Positions 52,402 through 62,554 of a stretch of 64,000 nucleotides of DNA are shown here, piece by piece. Position 1 is the first letter of the stretch. Every line of letters starts with the position of its first letter. The stretch comes from JALZUE01 sp051251725 (lineage in GTDB: Bacteria > Pseudomonadota > Gammaproteobacteria > Enterobacterales > Alteromonadaceae). Where the stretch lies: positions 1 to 64,000 of the forward strand of contig JBPOFN010000009.1 of assembly GCA_051251725.1 (NCBI GenBank). Direction: 5' to 3'. The position numbers were made by a program, and so were the translations under genes. The notes beneath the pieces are model-generated. The model made no database searches. It was not told the DNA's origin and was given only the letters and a program-made list of their open reading frames with translations.

Positions 52402-53313
52402 ATGAAGCAATTAAAAGCAGCAAGTTTAATTACTGCCATTAAAACCCCATATTTAGCTGACGGCGAAATTGATTTACCAACTTACGATTGGTTAGTTGAG
52501 CAACAAATTTCTGCCGGTGTTGATGGCTTAATTGTCGGTGGCACAACAGGGGAAGGTCACTTGTTGAGTTGGGACGAGCATATAATGTTAATTGCTCACA
52601 CCGTACATAAATATGGCAAAAAATTAATTGTTGTTGGTAATACCGGCAGTAATAATACCCGTGAAGCAATAAAAGCGACTGAACATGGTTTTGCCATGGG
52701 CATGGATGCTGCTCTGCAAATAAACCCTTATTATGGCCGCACTTCTGATGCTGGCGTGATTGAACATTTCAAGCGTACTTTAGACTTAGGCCCTGCATTT
52801 ATTTATAACGTACCTGGACGAACGGGCCAAGACGTAACACCAGCAATGATTGAAAGCCTTGCCGGTCATAAAAATTTTATTGGTGTTAAAGAGTGTGCGG
52901 GTAACGACAGAATTGCTTATTACGAAGCAAAAGGCATTGCTTGTTGGTCAGGTAACGACGACGAATGTTTTAATGACCGCCACAAACATAAGTCACATGG
53001 CGTTATTTCAGTAACCTCTAATATTGTTCCTAGCATAATGCGAACGTTAATGGACGATCCCAATGCCAGCGAACTTAATGAAAAAATGCAAAAGATGATC
53101 ACTTGGTTGTTTTGTGAACCAAATCCGATTGCCATTAATACTGCACTGATGATGACTGGCGCGGTCAAGGCCAATTTCAGACTACCTTACCAAGCATTAA
53201 CGTTAGCACAGCGCACTGAAGGTTTAGCCTATTTAGCTGAAATTTCCTCAGAGCAGTTAGTTGGCGATACACTTAATGTCTTAAAAGATAGTGATTTTAA
53301 CTATTGCGTGTAA
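52402..53313 (+). CDS. dapA: DapA-family aldolase (dihydrodipicolinate synthase-like)
   Basis: 303 residues of the DHDPS/NAL TIM-barrel family. The Schiff-base Lys is in FIGVKECAGND, the Tyr in FIYNVPGRTGQDV, and the substrate-binding GGTTGEGHLL is present. These suit either 4-hydroxy-tetrahydrodipicolinate synthase (lysine and peptidoglycan synthesis) or a related aldolase. As the DapA signature GTTGE and NVPxRTG are both kept, DHDPS is likely. It is not beside other lysine genes here. Confidence 0.85.
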   Translation: MKQLKAASLITAIKTPYLADGEIDLPTYDWLVEQQISAGVDGLIVGGTTGEGHLLSWDEHIMLIAHTVHKYGKKLIVVGNTGSNNTREAIKATEHGFAMGMDAALQINPYYGRTSDAGVIEHFKRTLDLGPAFIYNVPGRTGQDVTPAMIESLAGHKNFIGVKECAGNDRIAYYEAKGIACWSGNDDECFNDRHKHKSHGVISVTSNIVPSIMRTLMDDPNASELNEKMQKMITWLFCEPNPIAINTALMMTGAVKANFRLPYQALTLAQRTEGLAYLAEISSEQLVGDTLNVLKDSDFNYCV

Positions 53314-53340
53314 GTCAAAATCACTGTTAACAATCCTTCG

Positions 53341-54459
53341 TTATTTTAAACTTACCAGAGAAAGTTGAAGATTTTCTGGTAAGTTCACATCAATCGCTTG
53401 TGCTGACAACGGGCAGATAAACGCTAAATTCATAGCACATAACTGTAAATCGTTTAATGTATTAATATCAGCATGGATATTGGTATCTATTACTTGCTCA
53501 AGTTTCAGGTCATTGCTTTGTTCAATGTTCTGATCAATGTTCTGATCAATGTTTTGTTCAAGATTCTGTTTATTACTCTGTTCGCCTTGGCCATAAAGTC
53601 TATCTCCGATCACCGGAAAACCAATACTGGCAGCATGGATTCTGATCTGATGTTTTCGGCCGGTTTCAATTAAGACATTCACCACAGAAACATTTTTATC
53701 ACTGTCAAAGCTAAAATGTGAAAAAGTACTTTTCGCCGGTTTATTTTCAACCTTAGTCTCAATAACCAGCGGCTGAGGCTGGGCAGAAAAATCACCCGCA
53801 ACAATGATCTGGTATGACTTAGTTAAGTTGTGCTGTTCGAACAATTTCGTTAACGCTTGTGTCGCTTTTTTACTGTGGCCAACCACAATTAAGCCTGTAG
53901 CCGCCCGATCTAAACGGTGCACAATGAAACAGCTGCGTTGCTGTTGAAAATAATCATTCACAAAGCGCTCAACTGTACAGTGATCGCTCCATTTACTGCC
54001 CTGTGACAACATGCCATAAGGTTTATACCAAATACTGTAATCTTGAAAGTCAGCCATTAATTTGGCATCAGCCACCGCTTGTGACAACACTTCACTGTTG
54101 TAATAAAAGTGCAATTGATCACCTAGCCTTAGCGCCGTTTTTAAACGGCGTAAGCGTTTGGCTTTATTTTTACCGCGGCTTTGATAACTAAAGTTGCCGT
54201 TACTTATATCAGCACTTTCATCGAAATTTTTATCACTCGTACTTTCACTGTTTGAATCGCTTGGACTCTCAGCGTATGGGTTGACGTTTTTTTTGATTGC
54301 TGTGCCAGTGTAACGCTCAAACCACAAAGCCCCTTTTTGAATAGCTTGTTTTACGCTCGCGATAGATAACTGACTTTGCTCAGCTAATAGATGCGTAATT
54401 GAAATTTTTTGCTCAAGATGATGTGCTTCAATTTTAATATGTAGTTCAATAACAGACAT
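53341..54459 (-). CDS. RluA-family pseudouridine synthase with low-complexity inserts
   Basis: 372 residues. The catalytic Asp is in FIVHRLDRAATGLIVVGHS, followed by TGRKHQIRIHAASIG and the GDRLYGQG loop. An S4-like N-domain is followed by a Ser/Asp-rich insert (residues ~63-95) and, in the C-terminal part, an Asn/Gln/Asp/Glu repeat (NLEQNIDQNIDQNIEQ). The target base is not determinable. The inserts are absent from ordinary RluA proteins. Confidence 0.85.
   Translation of the reverse strand: MSVIELHIKIEAHHLEQKISITHLLAEQSQLSIASVKQAIQKGALWFERYTGTAIKKNVNPYAESPSDSNSESTSDKNFDESADISNGNFSYQSRGKNKAKRLRRLKTALRLGDQLHFYYNSEVLSQAVADAKLMADFQDYSIWYKPYGMLSQGSKWSDHCTVERFVNDYFQQQRSCFIVHRLDRAATGLIVVGHSKKATQALTKLFEQHNLTKSYQIIVAGDFSAQPQPLVIETKVENKPAKSTFSHFSFDSDKNVSVVNVLIETGRKHQIRIHAASIGFPVIGDRLYGQGEQSNKQNLEQNIDQNIDQNIEQSNDLKLEQVIDTNIHADINTLNDLQLCAMNLAFICPLSAQAIDVNLPENLQLSLVSLK
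53515..53575. repeat. 12-bp tandem repeats within the pseudouridine synthase gene
   Basis: Units GTTCTGATCAAT (twice exact) and near copies, five in all, encoding the four-residue pattern xxQN. In frame, so copy changes would lengthen or shorten the loop without a frameshift. Confidence 0.75.
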
Positions 54460-54624
54460 GGTACTAGGGAGATCTTAAATATGAAAAGCGAGTGCGAAGT
54501 TTAGCAGAAATTCAGCCAAAGCTTTATCATTTATATGCAGTAGATTTTAACTTGCCTGAGAATTAGTGCTACAAACCCCCGTTCAATTCCTGCTATCATA
54601 CTGAAAAAATAAGTGAAAAATATA

Positions 54625-54975
54625 ATGCTAACTAGAGATCCTGAACTCTTTCCTCAAGATGACACTGGCAACCGTTTATGGCAGCTATTAAACCAAGGGA
54701 TAGATTTAAACCTAGCCTATGAAGTTGAACTTTCTGTGATTTTTCAAACGGAGCAACAAGCCCTAGCCTTTGGCCAACTGCTGTTAGCGAATAACCAAAA
54801 AATATCTTTTTCACCTTTTGCAGAGCATCCAAGTCATCAATGGGAAATCACCGTTTATCCCACCATGCCGTTAAATTATAGCAATATAATTGGCTATCAA
54901 GAATTATTAGCAAGCCATATGGCAGAATTTTCTGGTCTTTTTGATGGTTGGTTTTGTGCTGTGACTGCACTCTAA
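54625..54975 (+). CDS. RraB-like regulator of ribonuclease E
   Basis: 116 residues from the ATG at 54625 (a GTG at 54613 is in frame). RraB-type end: HQWEITVYPTMPLNYSNIIG, then EFSGLFDGWFCA. Such proteins bind RNase E and reduce its activity. N-terminal half is less similar, so this is moderate. A single gene. Confidence 0.65.
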   Translation: MLTRDPELFPQDDTGNRLWQLLNQGIDLNLAYEVELSVIFQTEQQALAFGQLLLANNQKISFSPFAEHPSHQWEITVYPTMPLNYSNIIGYQELLASHMAEFSGLFDGWFCAVTAL

Positions 54976-55101
54976 TTTAGCCGCGCTATTTACCAAACGC
55001 TGCATTTTATATAAGTTAGTCTGCGCCGCTAACCTAAGTTAATAAAATGATAATTGGCTGAAATTTTTAAGAATACTGACTAAGGACGTTAATAACAAAT
55101 T

Positions 55102-55314
55102 ATGACAAATACCGAACAATTTAAACGTTTAAGTAAACAATACGCAAAGTCTTTTAACGATCAAAAAGCGATCATTAAAAAAGTATTAGCGGGCCGGATT
55201 ATATTATGTCAACAGTGCCAGCAAGTGATCACTTTTAATGAAAAAAATAAAGAATGTGTGCAAGTACGCTGCAGCAAAGGTTGTACTGATATTTTACTCG
55301 ACATCTCCATCTAA
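55102..55314 (+). CDS. Small zinc-ribbon-like protein
   Basis: 70 residues with four Cys in the arrangement CQQC and CSKGC (about 36-39 and 58-62), so a small zinc site is likely. N-terminus is helical and basic. Family not recognised. Followed at 21 nt by acpH, so probably one transcript. Confidence 0.6.
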   Translation: MTNTEQFKRLSKQYAKSFNDQKAIIKKVLAGRIILCQQCQQVITFNEKNKECVQVRCSKGCTDILLDISI

Positions 55315-55335
55315 TAAAGTGAGTCAATATTCACC

Positions 55336-55962
55336 TTGAATTATTTAGCCCACCTCTACTTATCTCCTGCTCAGCCACATATTATTGTCGGTAATTTAAT
55401 GGGCGACTTTATTAAAGGCAAGCAATTAGCTCACTTGCCTGAAGGTGTTCAGCAAGGTATTGCCCTGCACCGCGCAATCGATAAATTTACTGATAATCAT
55501 GTCGCCGTACAGGCACTAAAACCTTTGTTATCCGCTAAAAGACAACGTTTTTCCGGTATCATTAGTGACATTGTTTTTGATCACTTATTAGCAGCTCATT
55601 GGCAAGAATATTCTGAAATATCGATTAACAAATTTGCACAGCAGCATTACCAGTTATTAACCGAACATTTGACGATTATGCCTGAAACAATGCAAAGTAT
55701 GGTTAAACGTATGGTCGAGCGTAATTGGCTAGCCAGATATGATTGCCTTACCACTACCGGCTTAGCAATTGATGCTGTCAGTGAACGTATTCGATTTAAA
55801 AATAATCTCAGCGGCGCTATGACAGAAGTATTAGCTAATTACGACGCATACCAAAATGCATTTAAGCAATTTTTTCCGCAATTGGTTGAGTTTAGCCAAC
55901 AAGCTATTAGCGCTCAAAACCTAAGCTATAAAGCTACGTTGTCAGCTAACAAGCACCAATGA
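55336..55962 (+). CDS. acpH: Acyl-carrier-protein phosphodiesterase AcpH
   Basis: 208 residues, TTG start. Removes the 4'-phosphopantetheine from ACP. Begins NYLAHLYLSPAQPHIIVGNL followed by MGDFIKG, with the HRAIDKFTDNH and SDIVFDHLLAAHW segments typical for the family (HD-like metal site). Confidence 0.92.
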   Translation: MNYLAHLYLSPAQPHIIVGNLMGDFIKGKQLAHLPEGVQQGIALHRAIDKFTDNHVAVQALKPLLSAKRQRFSGIISDIVFDHLLAAHWQEYSEISINKFAQQHYQLLTEHLTIMPETMQSMVKRMVERNWLARYDCLTTTGLAIDAVSERIRFKNNLSGAMTEVLANYDAYQNAFKQFFPQLVEFSQQAISAQNLSYKATLSANKHQ

Positions 55963-55992
55963 TAAATAAATCACCTCAAGTACAAAACAAAA

Positions 55993-56026
55993 AAACGACA
56001 AGTAAACCTAAGTCGACTTGTCGTTT
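55993..56026. terminator. Bidirectional terminator between acpH and lipase
   Basis: 11-bp perfect stem AAACGACAAGT / ACTTGTCGTTT. Long T-run on the minus strand. Confidence 0.8.
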
Positions 56027-56169
56027 ATCTTGCTTAATCTGATCACAAACTATTCTTTATTATACCATGCGTCTAAGAAAGTGATCGCTTAGCGAGAATT
56101 TAGATGCCTTGGTATTAACCCTGATCACAGTTTTTTATTACTGCCCCTTTGATACTGAACTTTTGTTAC

Positions 56170-58614
56170 TTACTGGACAAGTTCAGTATCCGTTATCGTA
56201 ATTTGTTGGCCTTGTGATAATAAAAACGTCGCTACTTGTGCTTGCATTTCTTGTGTTGCCCGAGCACTGAAAACAGGGTCAGGTGAGCCATTTCTGGTAC
56301 TTGGCGACAATAACGAGCCATGATGACCTTTAGTAAATCGAACAACCCCTGAGCCAGCAGAGGTTTCGCTAACACTCGGCAAACCTAATAATGCAATCGC
56401 TGGCTCAGTGCCGGCTAAAGGTGTGGTACTGACGTTATTAGGAATAACTTGATCTGATAAGCTCTCTTCGCCATCACCAACCACTTCAATTAGCAGCGTT
56501 GGCGTTTGAGCAGCCGCTAAACTCGCCACATAATTTACCGGGTCGCCAGCATCAGTTACCGTTTGTGCTGCAAAGGTAAAAGCGGCAAAATCACTATTTA
56601 ACTTTGCCGTTTGTTCAGTATTAAGCAATGACAAAAACTGATGGTATGCTTGAATAAATTCACCCTCAGAATAATTTCCATCGGAATATAAAGTCGCTAT
56701 TAAAGCTTGAAAATCAGTCGATAAGCTTAAGGTTAAATTAGCTTTAATAAGATCAGAAAACGATGGTGATGCCATTAAAAAGTTCGCAATGCCAATCCCC
56801 GGTACCACTAAAGCACTTTGTTTGATGGTAAACAAAGCATCAAGCGCATCGGATGCATCAACCCCTGGGGCTAATTCAGTATTGGTCAGCGCTATCGTAT
56901 TGATGCCGGTTAAGCCACCTAAAGAATGGCCAACAAAACTCACTTCTTGACCATTAATTGGCGCACCAACCACAGCGTTTAATGATAAACGTAAACCTAG
57001 CGTATCAACACTACTTTGGCGGACATTATCCCTAGTCGTTAATAAGTTAGCTAAATTCATATAATGGGTAGCGGATACCGAAGAGGCGTTAATATCATCA
57101 GTACCATCATTATCTAAGTCAAAACCGCGGCTACCATGTAATGGATGATCGATCGCAACGGTCGCAAAACCAAAGGCCGATAAAATCCCCGTTAGTGCCA
57201 ACATATCTTCTTTTTTAGAAGTAATACCATGTTGCAGAATAACGACAGGCCAACCATTTTCTGGTACTTGGGTCAGCGCCGATAAACCATAACTTGCTCT
57301 GACCTGATCAGTGACCAGTGAAATATTTGGCACTGTCATTTGCACTTCAAGATCGCCCGGATGACTAATATAAGGAATATCACTAGCTGGTCTTGGTGCT
57401 GGTACAGGGTTAAACTTAGTTAAATTTCGTTCAACATCTAAGCTCATCACTGAACTTAAATCTCTCAGCCCTACTGCCATACAAGCTTGATCGGAAGCCG
57501 TTAATGGTCCTTCGGGTAAATCAGCAATACTTGCTAACATTACACCTGAGTCACACAACGCTTTCCACCAATCATTAACTGGCGCTTGAATATTCGTGCT
57601 GGTAGGAATACCAAGATAATAGGGTAAAGTAACACTACCTTGATAAAGACTCGCGCTTGAATACAAGGCATCTAATTCAGGTGATAGAGTGATACCACTT
57701 GCTTGAAATACTTGCGCGACAGTAACATGAGCGTCATTAACAATAATAGGCGTCGGCGTGCCACCAACAGCAATCGGCGCAGCCATTAATTTTTTTATCG
57801 TAGTGGCAACATCTAACGTTGATTGTGTTGTCAACGCCATCGAATAAATAATTTCTTGTTTATTGACGCCAGCAGAAGCTGCAACCGTTTCAAAGCTATT
57901 AATAACCGCTTGTAATTTAAGCTGTGAGGCACTGCCTAATGGGTTTTGATTGATGTCTTGTTTAACTAAGTTATAAGTAAAAGAGCCTTCAACGGCATTG
58001 CCATTACTATCGGTAATCTGCTCAGTCAGTATAACGACATAAGTGGTTTTCGCTTTTAAGGGTTTCAGTGGCACAATCGCAATATTAGCGCCACGGGCAA
58101 ATGCGGTAAAATCTTGTTGAAAAGTAAGTTCGCTCACCAATTGACAAGCAATACCTGAAGGTAATGTGGCACAATCGCCTGAAGCTGTCGGACCGCCCAT
58201 TAACACTTCAAATATTTGAACTGAACCGGCCATTGACACTGTCTCAGCCGCTAAAGTAACATTCGCGGGTAAATCAACCGCTAATGAAAATGGATTGATA
58301 GTCGACCAACCATCTAAGGCACTGATGGCTACTTGAGGATCTGAAAAATCAGTAATATCGTCGACAATATTATCTAAATTTAACGTGCCATCTGTGGTAT
58401 CAGAAAATAATAAATCATTGGGGATAGAAAGCTTTCCGCCAGAGGGATCAAAAGTAATACGTGATTTAAGCACGACACCACTGCCTTGTTCAGCTACCGA
58501 TTTTTTGACCTCAGCCAAAGTCTCGTTATCACAGCCGGGTAAAGCCAACAACGCCGATGAAATCAAAACACCGTTTAATAGGTTACTTTTAAAGTGACTA
58601 AACAATTTATTCAT
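56170..58614 (-). CDS. Large lipase lipoprotein (VolA/Pla-1/cef-like)
   Basis: 814 residues. Lipoprotein signal with LLALPGC (Cys28). The start of the mature protein (ITFDPSGGKLSIPNDLLFSD followed by TTDGTLN) is the N-terminal domain of bacterial virulence-factor lipases. The alpha/beta hydrolase part has VILQHGITSKKEDMLAL, the nucleophile elbow VGHSLGGLTG (Ser near 580) and a late GHHGSLL with the catalytic His. Likely surface-exposed and active on lysophospholipids or other lipids. Divergent from yciK; the 279-bp gap has no gene. Confidence 0.87.
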   Translation of the reverse strand: MNKLFSHFKSNLLNGVLISSALLALPGCDNETLAEVKKSVAEQGSGVVLKSRITFDPSGGKLSIPNDLLFSDTTDGTLNLDNIVDDITDFSDPQVAISALDGWSTINPFSLAVDLPANVTLAAETVSMAGSVQIFEVLMGGPTASGDCATLPSGIACQLVSELTFQQDFTAFARGANIAIVPLKPLKAKTTYVVILTEQITDSNGNAVEGSFTYNLVKQDINQNPLGSASQLKLQAVINSFETVAASAGVNKQEIIYSMALTTQSTLDVATTIKKLMAAPIAVGGTPTPIIVNDAHVTVAQVFQASGITLSPELDALYSSASLYQGSVTLPYYLGIPTSTNIQAPVNDWWKALCDSGVMLASIADLPEGPLTASDQACMAVGLRDLSSVMSLDVERNLTKFNPVPAPRPASDIPYISHPGDLEVQMTVPNISLVTDQVRASYGLSALTQVPENGWPVVILQHGITSKKEDMLALTGILSAFGFATVAIDHPLHGSRGFDLDNDGTDDINASSVSATHYMNLANLLTTRDNVRQSSVDTLGLRLSLNAVVGAPINGQEVSFVGHSLGGLTGINTIALTNTELAPGVDASDALDALFTIKQSALVVPGIGIANFLMASPSFSDLIKANLTLSLSTDFQALIATLYSDGNYSEGEFIQAYHQFLSLLNTEQTAKLNSDFAAFTFAAQTVTDAGDPVNYVASLAAAQTPTLLIEVVGDGEESLSDQVIPNNVSTTPLAGTEPAIALLGLPSVSETSAGSGVVRFTKGHHGSLLSPSTRNGSPDPVFSARATQEMQAQVATFLLSQGQQITITDTELVQ

Positions 58615-58893
58615 TATTCCCCCTCAAATTATCCTGACTTATGTTCAGTTAATTTTGTAATGCGAATGTCTGTTGACCTTTTCTAGTTGCAACAACTGGA
58701 CAGACCTCTACTGGTCGTACAAGTTAACTTAACCCAAGATTGGCCTTCTGGCTAGTAAATTTTGAATTATTTATGCTAAATGTTGTGGAAATAAAGTGTA
58801 ATTGAGCAAGTTTTTTTGATTTTTACTCGCCTATCAATAAAGCAATGAAGTAGAATTGCCATACTTTGCGCTAACACTGAACTTTAACTTATT

Positions 58894-59634
58894 ATGTTTG
58901 ATTACACCCCTAGTGAAAATTGTCTCGAAAATAAAATTATTTTAGTAACAGGTGCGGGAGACGGTATCGGTAAACAAGCAGCAATAACTTATGCTTCATT
59001 AGGTGCCACGGTTATTTTATTAGGAAAAACAGTCGCAAAATTAGAAGCCGTTTACGATGATATAATCCAACAAGGTTCGCCTGAACCCGCGATAGTACCA
59101 CTGGATTTAAAAGGCGCAAGCAAGCAAAATTATCTTGATATGACTTCAACTATTATCGCTCAATTTGGTCGCTTAGACGCAGCGTTATTGAATGCTTCAG
59201 TATTAGGGGAATTAACACCATTTTGCCAAATTCATGAGCAAATATGGCAAGACGTGATGCAAGTAAATTCCACAGCGCAATTTCTTCTTGCCCAAGCATT
59301 GATCCCAGCTTTGTTATTGGCAAAATCAGGCTCGTTAATTTTCACCAGTTCAAGTGTTGGTAATAAGGGCAAAGCTTATTGGGGCGCGTATAGCGTGTCA
59401 AAATTTGCCACTGAAGGTATGATGCAAGTTATTGCTGATGAATATGACAATACATCGCTAAGAACCAATGCCATAAACCCTGGCGCCACCAATACCAAAA
59501 TGCGTGGTATTGCCTACCCTGGCGAAGATGTAAAATCAGTAGCTTCGCCGGCAGATATTATGCCGCTGTATGTTTATTTGGCCGCTGATGATAGCCTCGC
59601 GATTAATGGTCAACGCCTAAACGCACAAGACTAA
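58894..59634 (+). CDS. yciK: Short-chain dehydrogenase YciK
   Basis: 246 residues. Classical SDR with NAD(P) loop TGAGDGIGKQAA (about 20-31), NASVLGEL, SSSVGNKGKAYWGAYSVSK with the YxxxK catalytic pair, and INPGATNTKMRG. Start MFDYTPSENCLENKIILVTG matches YciK. Substrate unknown. A moderately strong terminator lies at 59805-59837. Confidence 0.88.
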   Translation: MFDYTPSENCLENKIILVTGAGDGIGKQAAITYASLGATVILLGKTVAKLEAVYDDIIQQGSPEPAIVPLDLKGASKQNYLDMTSTIIAQFGRLDAALLNASVLGELTPFCQIHEQIWQDVMQVNSTAQFLLAQALIPALLLAKSGSLIFTSSSVGNKGKAYWGAYSVSKFATEGMMQVIADEYDNTSLRTNAINPGATNTKMRGIAYPGEDVKSVASPADIMPLYVYLAADDSLAINGQRLNAQD

Positions 59635-59804
59635 TACGAGCAATCGTTAAGCTTGGGGTAATTCTCCCAGCAATTAATTTAACGCCTCGCGGTCATCAAG
59701 GCGAAATCGCTTCGGCCTTTCTGTTTATTTCATTACTTAACCTGATGTGATGGTTACTTAGGCTGTTGCCGCTAATTTAATAAAATAACGGCCTACCTGA
59801 GTAA

Positions 59805-59837
59805 GATAATCCCCTTGAGTAAAGGGAATTATCGTTT
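59805..59837 (+). terminator. Terminator between yciK and fadD
   Basis: Stem GATAATCCCCTT with AAGGGAATTATC, one mismatch, then GTTTTG. Confidence 0.55.
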
Positions 59838-59885
59838 TGAAATTAACTGAGGAGATAATAGGTTAGTTAAGGGATTAATTAAGAG

Positions 59886-61541
59886 TTATCTTAACTCTCT
59901 ACGTAAAATTTTACCGACATTGGATTTCGGTAGTTCAGTTTTAAATTCAACAATTTTAGGCACTTTATAATTAGTTAAATTATCCTGACAATGTTTGATA
60001 ATATCCATTTCCGATAGATGCGGGTCTTTTTTCACAATAAAAACTTTCACTGTTTCGCCGCAAACATCATTTGGAATACCAATCGCCGCCACTTCTAACA
60101 CGCCGGCATGTAAAGCAATCACATCTTCAATTTCATTCGGGTAAACATTAAAGCCAGAGACAATAATCATATCTTTTTTACGATCGACAATTTTAAACAA
60201 GCCCATTTCATCAACTGTCGCGACATCGCCAGTGGCAAACCAACCGTCTTTCATAACTTCGGCCGTAGCCTCGACACGATTGTAATAGCCTTTCATCACC
60301 TGCGGGCCTTTGACCCACATTTCACCTGGCTCATTAAAACCGGCTTCACTGCCATCATCTTTAATTATTTTAATATCTGTTGACGGCGCAGGTACGCCAA
60401 TAGTGCCATTAAAACCTTGCTGATTATAAGCGCTCATACTGACGAGTGGTGCACATTCAGTTAAACCATAACCTTCTAATAAACGGGTATCGGTGACTTT
60501 TTCCCATTCATCAGCGACGGCTTTTTGCACCGCCATACCGCCCCCGAGTGATAATTTTAAATTTTTAAAATCAAGGTTTGAAAAACCAATGGTATTTAAC
60601 AGCCCATTAAATAAAGTATTAACACCCGTCACCGCGGTAAAAGGATATTTACTTAATTCTTTAACAAAATTAGGCATGTCTCTTGGATTAGTGATCAATA
60701 AATTAGTGCCACCTATCGTCATAAACATAAGGCAGTTAGCCGTTAATGCGAAGATATGATAAAGCGGCAAAGCGGTTACGACTAACTCTTCACCTTCGTT
60801 TAAAATATTACGTAGCATGCCTTTTGCTTGTAATAAATTCGCGACCATATTTCGATGCGTTAACATTGCTCCTTTCGATACACCTGTTGTGCCGCCGGTA
60901 TACTGTAAAAAAGCTAAATCATCGCCAGTCAATAAAACCGGTGTGTAAGGTAATGCGCTGCCTTTGGTTAACACTGTATTAAAATTAACGGTGTTTTTTA
61001 ATGAGAACGCTGGCACCATTTTCTTAACATATTTAACTACTGCATTGACAATTAATCGTTTTGGAAAACCTAAGCGATCGCCCAAAGCCGTAAGAATAAT
61101 ATGCTCAACAGGGGTGTCTTTAATGACTTCTTCTAGGGTATGAGCAAAATTTTCAATGATCAAAATCGCTTTCGTGTCAGAGTCCGCCAATTGATGCTTC
61201 AATTCACGTGCAGTATAAAGTGGATTAACATTAACGACAGTTAAACCCGCTAATAAAGCACCAAATAAAGCAACAGGGTATTGCAAACAGTTTGGCACCA
61301 TAATGGCAAATTTATCGCCCTTCACTAGCCCTAACTCTTGCTGTAGATAAGCAGCAAAGGCTTTCGCTTGCTGGTTTAACTCTTGATAAGTTATTTCCGC
61401 GCCCATGTTAATGAAAGCAGCTCTGTCGGCATAAACATCGACATATTTATTAAATAATTCAACTAACGATGAGTACTGATCCGCATCAATCTCTGCAGGA
61501 ATACCAGGCGGGTAACTTTTTTCAAGCCAGATTTTTTCCAC
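59886..61541 (-). CDS. fadD: Long-chain fatty-acid-CoA ligase
   Basis: 551 residues from the GTG at 61541 (GGGGAG site); the longer frame to 61562 lacks this site, and the FadD family begins with a MxKxWL-like segment. The ATP/AMP motif is LQYTGGTTGVSKGAMLTH, followed by LEGYGLTECAPLVS, GDVATVDEMGLFKIVDRKKD and the acyl-lysine end LPKSNVGKILRR. Activates fatty acids at the inner membrane. The neighbouring lipase could supply substrate. Confidence 0.93.
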   Translation of the reverse strand: MEKIWLEKSYPPGIPAEIDADQYSSLVELFNKYVDVYADRAAFINMGAEITYQELNQQAKAFAAYLQQELGLVKGDKFAIMVPNCLQYPVALFGALLAGLTVVNVNPLYTARELKHQLADSDTKAILIIENFAHTLEEVIKDTPVEHIILTALGDRLGFPKRLIVNAVVKYVKKMVPAFSLKNTVNFNTVLTKGSALPYTPVLLTGDDLAFLQYTGGTTGVSKGAMLTHRNMVANLLQAKGMLRNILNEGEELVVTALPLYHIFALTANCLMFMTIGGTNLLITNPRDMPNFVKELSKYPFTAVTGVNTLFNGLLNTIGFSNLDFKNLKLSLGGGMAVQKAVADEWEKVTDTRLLEGYGLTECAPLVSMSAYNQQGFNGTIGVPAPSTDIKIIKDDGSEAGFNEPGEMWVKGPQVMKGYYNRVEATAEVMKDGWFATGDVATVDEMGLFKIVDRKKDMIIVSGFNVYPNEIEDVIALHAGVLEVAAIGIPNDVCGETVKVFIVKKDPHLSEMDIIKHCQDNLTNYKVPKIVEFKTELPKSNVGKILRRELR

Positions 61542-61690
61542 AATTTTCTCCCCAGAATTCACTAATAATAGTTTTTATAAAGTTAATAATATCAGTACTT
61601 TGATATACAGCCATTAGATTAAGTGATTTTTTAATTATTTTTTTATTTGGTAGCAAATATTATCGCGTTCTAAAAACAAACACCGCCGTG

Positions 61691-62548
61691 TTAGCTGAAA
61701 TTATTTGATAAAAATTCATTGATTAAGTGCGCCACCTGTTGCGGTTTTTCCATATGCACATGATGTCCTCCGACCAGATGATAACACGAAATATTTTTAA
61801 ATAAAGGCTGATAGCGCTTAATTGCAGGCTTAACAAAATCGACACCATCTTCGGCATAAATAAATAACGTTGGCGCCGATATCGATTTTACAACATTTTG
61901 CGCTTGTGCTTCGCTAAAGCGATATGGAGAAGTTAACTGTAATTTTGAGTCGTATTGCCAGCGATACCCGCTCTCGGTTAAACATAAACTGCGGTTAACA
62001 ATAATGGCTGCCAACTCAAACGTTAAATCACTATGCCTAACACGTGCAGCAATAGCATCGTCAATGTCAGTATAGGTTTTTGCCGTTTTGCTTGGTTTAG
62101 TGTACCTTTGCTGGCGACTTAGAATACCTTTTCTTATCTGCGCTGTGGTCTCATCAGGTTGTGCAGTCAAAAAGCCAATGACATCAATTAAGGTTAAGGT
62201 CTTTATTTTTTCAGGAAAGGCTGCGGCGAAAGCAGTTGCGATCATCGCGCCCATTGAATGGCCAATAATATGTACTTGTTGCCAACCCGCAGTTTCAAAT
62301 AATTGATATATATCACTTAACCAGTCAATAAAGTGATAATAAGCGCCAGCGCTTTTGTGATCGGAAAAACCATGGCCAGGTAAATCAATCATAACAAGAT
62401 GATAATGAGGTAAATAAGGCGCCAATAACTCGAAAGACGCGGCGTTGTCTAACCAGCCGTGTAGACACAAGATAACCGGTAAGTCAGCCTCACCAAGGGT
62501 CAGGCCGCGAACCGTTATGTCGGGCAGTTGATATTCAACGCAATGCAT
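61691..62548 (-). CDS. Alpha/beta hydrolase
   Basis: 285 residues. CLHGWLDNAASFELLAPYLP (oxyanion HG), IDLPGHGFSDH, nucleophile elbow IIGHSMGAMIA (Ser near 101), and VGGHHVHMEKPQQVA with the catalytic His. Resembles the YbfF/MhpC-type esterases. Cytoplasmic. Starts 6 nt after the Slp gene, so it belongs to that operon. Confidence 0.85.
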   Translation of the reverse strand: MHCVEYQLPDITVRGLTLGEADLPVILCLHGWLDNAASFELLAPYLPHYHLVMIDLPGHGFSDHKSAGAYYHFIDWLSDIYQLFETAGWQQVHIIGHSMGAMIATAFAAAFPEKIKTLTLIDVIGFLTAQPDETTAQIRKGILSRQQRYTKPSKTAKTYTDIDDAIAARVRHSDLTFELAAIIVNRSLCLTESGYRWQYDSKLQLTSPYRFSEAQAQNVVKSISAPTLFIYAEDGVDFVKPAIKRYQPLFKNISCYHLVGGHHVHMEKPQQVAHLINEFLSNNFS

Positions 62549-62554
62549 AAAGTG

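Noticed and set aside
58660..58700. Second copy of the 1450-1496 inverted repeat
   Set aside because: Only the 12 bases CTGTTGACCTTT agree and there is no matching right arm.
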